A stretch of 64,000 bases of DNA from positions 16,822-80,821 of the forward strand of contig REEQ01000051.1 of NCBI GenBank assembly GCA_007695005.1, given 5' to 3'. The notes beneath the pieces were generated by a model. That model was not told where the DNA came from. It did no database searches and worked only from the letters and a program-made list of their open reading frames with translations. Positions 62,314 to 64,000 of this stretch are shown one piece after another. Numbering within the stretch: the first letter of the stretch is position 1; each line of letters begins with the position of its first letter. The position numbers and the translations under genes are program-made. Source of the DNA: Wenzhouxiangellaceae bacterium (GTDB lineage Bacteria; Pseudomonadota; Gammaproteobacteria; Xanthomonadales; Wenzhouxiangellaceae).

Positions 62314-63620
62314 GCGAGCTGGCCGACAGCTGCTGGCCGCCCGTCCCGGAAGCCAGTGACTACCCCGGCCGTGGTCGAATACTGATTGCTTTCTCTGGCG
62401 GCGCCGACTCGGTCTGCCTCGCCGCCCAGGTCGCCCGCTCCGGCACCACGCGCACGCTGCTGGCCGTGCATGTCGACCACGGGCTCGACCCAGACAGCGC
62501 TGAACGTTCCGAAAGAGCGTGCGAACTCGCCGCTGGGCTGGGGCTGCAGTTCAGGCTGGAGCGATTGGCGCTGGGCAGGGGCAACGAGGCCGTGGCGCGC
62601 CGTGCACGCTACCAGGTATTCGAGAAACTGCTTGGGGAAGAAGAGCTGTTGCTGACCGGCCACCATGCCGACGACCAGGCCGAAACCATCCTGTTGCGCC
62701 TGCTGCGCGGTGCCGGCCCACAGGGTCTGGCCGGCATTCCGCGCCAGCGCAGTCTGGGGCGTGGCTGGGTGTTTCGTCCGCTGCTGGCCTGGTCACGTGG
62801 CAGCATTTTAAGCTGGCTCAACCAGCACGGCCTGAGCTGGCAGGATGACCCGACCAATACCGATCTAAGCATAGACCGCAACTTTCTCCGTCACCGCATT
62901 GTGCCGCTGCTCGAATCTCGCTGGCCGGGGTTGCGTCAGCGTCTGGGCCGCAGCGCCGCGCTGGGTGCCGGAGCCGTTGAGGCACTGGACTGGCTTGCCG
63001 AAGAAGATCTGCAGGTCGTGCAAATCGACCGCTACCGCCTGGACCTGCAAGCTCTGTTGGCCCTGAATCGATTCCGCCAGGGTCAGGTGCTCCGATACTG
63101 GTGCATCCAGCACGCGCTCAGCCCTCCCCCGGCCAGTCAGCTCGACAGTTTCATCGATCAGATGGGTCAGGCTCGTGCTGATCGACAGCCGCGTCTGCAA
63201 CTCGGATCACGCGTGCTCAGTTGCTGGCGAGGGCATATCTGGATGGACCGCGACTATCCCGAGTTTGCCTCGTGGCAGACGAACTGGTCAGGCTTGGGCA
63301 TGCTGGCCTTGCCGGGGCGACTCGGCAGCCTGGCTTTGCGCGGTGGAGAAGCGCCATTTTCGAACTTGCTGCAGGTCCGTCTCGGCCGCCAGGGTGAGCG
63401 CATCGCGCTGCCCGGACGCTGCGGTCGTCACGCGCTCAATCAGCTGATGGCCGAGGCTGGCATCCCGCCCTGGCAGCGACGGCTGTGGCCGCGTCTGGAA
63501 CTTGACGGGGAACTTGTTGCTGTCGGCACGAGATGGCTGGCCGACGGTTTTCGCGAGCTGCTGGCTCAGCGTCAGGTGGCGCTGGAGTGGCGTGATCGCC
63601 CTGCTGAATTGAGCGGATAG
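62310..63620 (+). CDS. tilS: tRNA(Ile)-lysidine synthase
   Basis: 436 aa (E. coli 432). PP-loop [17 protein letters not shown] (SGGADS 29-34), [36 protein letters not shown] and [12 protein letters not shown], plus the TilS C-terminal domain ([24 protein letters not shown]). It converts C34 of the CAU tRNA-Ile to lysidine. ATGA overlap with accA indicates coupling. Confidence 0.96.
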   Translation: MSELADSCWPPVPEASDYPGRGRILIAFSGGADSVCLAAQVARSGTTRTLLAVHVDHGLDPDSAERSERACELAAGLGLQFRLERLALGRGNEAVARRARYQVFEKLLGEEELLLTGHHADDQAETILLRLLRGAGPQGLAGIPRQRSLGRGWVFRPLLAWSRGSILSWLNQHGLSWQDDPTNTDLSIDRNFLRHRIVPLLESRWPGLRQRLGRSAALGAGAVEALDWLAEEDLQVVQIDRYRLDLQALLALNRFRQGQVLRYWCIQHALSPPPASQLDSFIDQMGQARADRQPRLQLGSRVLSCWRGHIWMDRDYPEFASWQTNWSGLGMLALPGRLGSLALRGGEAPFSNLLQVRLGRQGERIALPGRCGRHALNQLMAEAGIPPWQRRLWPRLELDGELVAVGTRWLADGFRELLAQRQVALEWRDRPAELSG

Positions 63621-63714
63621 GCGCCCGCAAATGGCCGCGCAAGAGGGCGGACTTCTGTTGATTTGAGAATCGCACGCTGGCACTGGCAGGCGACGCCGGG
63701 TACCATTGCCGGCC

Positions 63715-64000
63715 ATGAGCAAAAATCCTTCCAAGACCAACCAAACCGAACCGGATTTCGAGTCAGCGATGCAGCAGCTCGAGGCTCTGGTTGAGCACCT
63801 GGAATCCGGCGAGCTGGGACTGGCTGAGTCAATGAGTCACTTCGAGCAGGGCATCCGGCTGAGCAAGCAATGCCACGCCTTGCTCGAGCACGCCCGGCAG
63901 TCGATCGAAGTGCTGTCCGACCCGGAAGATGAATCCAGTGCCAGTGCCATCAGGCTCAGCGAGGACGAGAATCGGAACGACGATCAGACCGGCGATCAGA
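63715..64000 (+). CDS. xseB: Exodeoxyribonuclease VII small subunit (partial at window edge)
   Basis: Starting at ATG 63715 the frame is open to the window end (95 codons). It is not in the ORF track. FESAMQQLEALVEHLESGELGLAESMSHFEQGI is the XseB signature, followed by RLSKQCHALLEHARQSIEVL. The acidic tail runs past the edge and is somewhat longer than usual. It pairs with XseA, not in this window. Confidence 0.93.
   Translation, partial: MSKNPSKTNQTEPDFESAMQQLEALVEHLESGELGLAESMSHFEQGIRLSKQCHALLEHARQSIEVLSDPEDESSASAIRLSEDENRNDDQTGDQ

Overview
This window reads as a continuous stretch of chromosome from a GC-rich (roughly 60-65% by eye) gammaproteobacterium. It carries gene blocks typical of that class: rpsP-rimM-trmD-rplS, accA-tilS, yggX, prmC, a MTA deaminase-ubiG-mupP block as in Pseudomonas, and divergent serA / D-2-hydroxyglutarate dehydrogenase genes. 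The DUF6491, DUF2237, DUF1800/DUF1501 and bactofilin genes, the S9 peptidases and the NaChBac-type sodium channel fit a marine or saline member of the Chromatiales/Xanthomonadales side (for example Wenzhouxiangella-like). That placement is inference. I see no phage, insertion sequence, integrase, CRISPR array or rRNA. Coding density is very high, and no gap between real genes exceeds 300 bases. The largest, 6846-7136, holds divergent promoters.

Layout. 1-7.1 kb: tail of an unknown gene, dnaE, and a minus-strand run htpG > sodium channel > hslR. 7.1-9 kb: M23 peptidase and bactofilin (97 nt overlap) and a DUF4442 protein. 9-11 kb: the rpsP-rimM-trmD-rplS operon with a clear terminator. 11.2-16.6 kb: the DUF1800/DUF1501 pair, gamma-glutamyltransferase and coaD. 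16.7-19.4 kb: rsmD facing away from ftsY-mutY. 19.6-29.3 kb: an exported S9 peptidase and a large RND efflux operon (adaptor plus two permeases). 29.5-32.4 kb: an exported SDR, yggX, a DUF6491 lipoprotein, tRNA-Phe and prmC. 32.4-37.3 kb: a VTT-membrane/flavoprotein fusion, an alpha/beta hydrolase with Cys at the nucleophile position, a PQQ-type sugar dehydrogenase and coaE. 37.3-41.8 kb: an EF-G paralogue, a glycine-zipper protein, a membrane protein with a degenerate GGDEF domain, a thioesterase and DUF2237. 41.8-49.5 kb: a second S9 peptidase, D2HGDH/serA, a small acetyltransferase, a class III aminotransferase, CuZn-SOD and a HIT protein. 49.5-57.1 kb: a degenerate SDR, FmdB, Slp, a degenerate squalene/phytoene synthase-like protein, hslO, mupP, ubiG, MTA deaminase, efp and divergent epmB. 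57.2-64 kb: a FimX-like degenerate REC-PAS-GGDEF-EAL protein, htpX, gluQRS, accA, tilS and the start of xseB.

Functional themes. Many genes serve translation and its modification: rpsP, rplS, rimM, trmD, rsmD, prmC, efp, epmB, gluQRS, tilS, tRNA-Phe and the EF-G paralogue. Stress and redox genes are also common: htpG, hslR, hslO, htpX, sodC, yggX, mutY. No obviously new multi-gene system stands out. The best leads are single proteins whose catalytic residues are changed (the FimX-like protein, degenerate GGDEF, EF-G without its catalytic His, SDR without YxxxK, SQS/PSY-like without Asp motifs). The VTT-flavoprotein fusion overlapping a Cys-nucleophile hydrolase is the most plausible under-described unit. 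Two related palindromic intergenic elements, one of which supplies the 3' end of rsmD, are worth a genome-wide count.

All names rest on recognising the translated proteins by eye; no search was run. Where the ORF track starts too early, I chose starts from conserved N-termini, Shine-Dalgarno sequences and gene overlaps, and said so.
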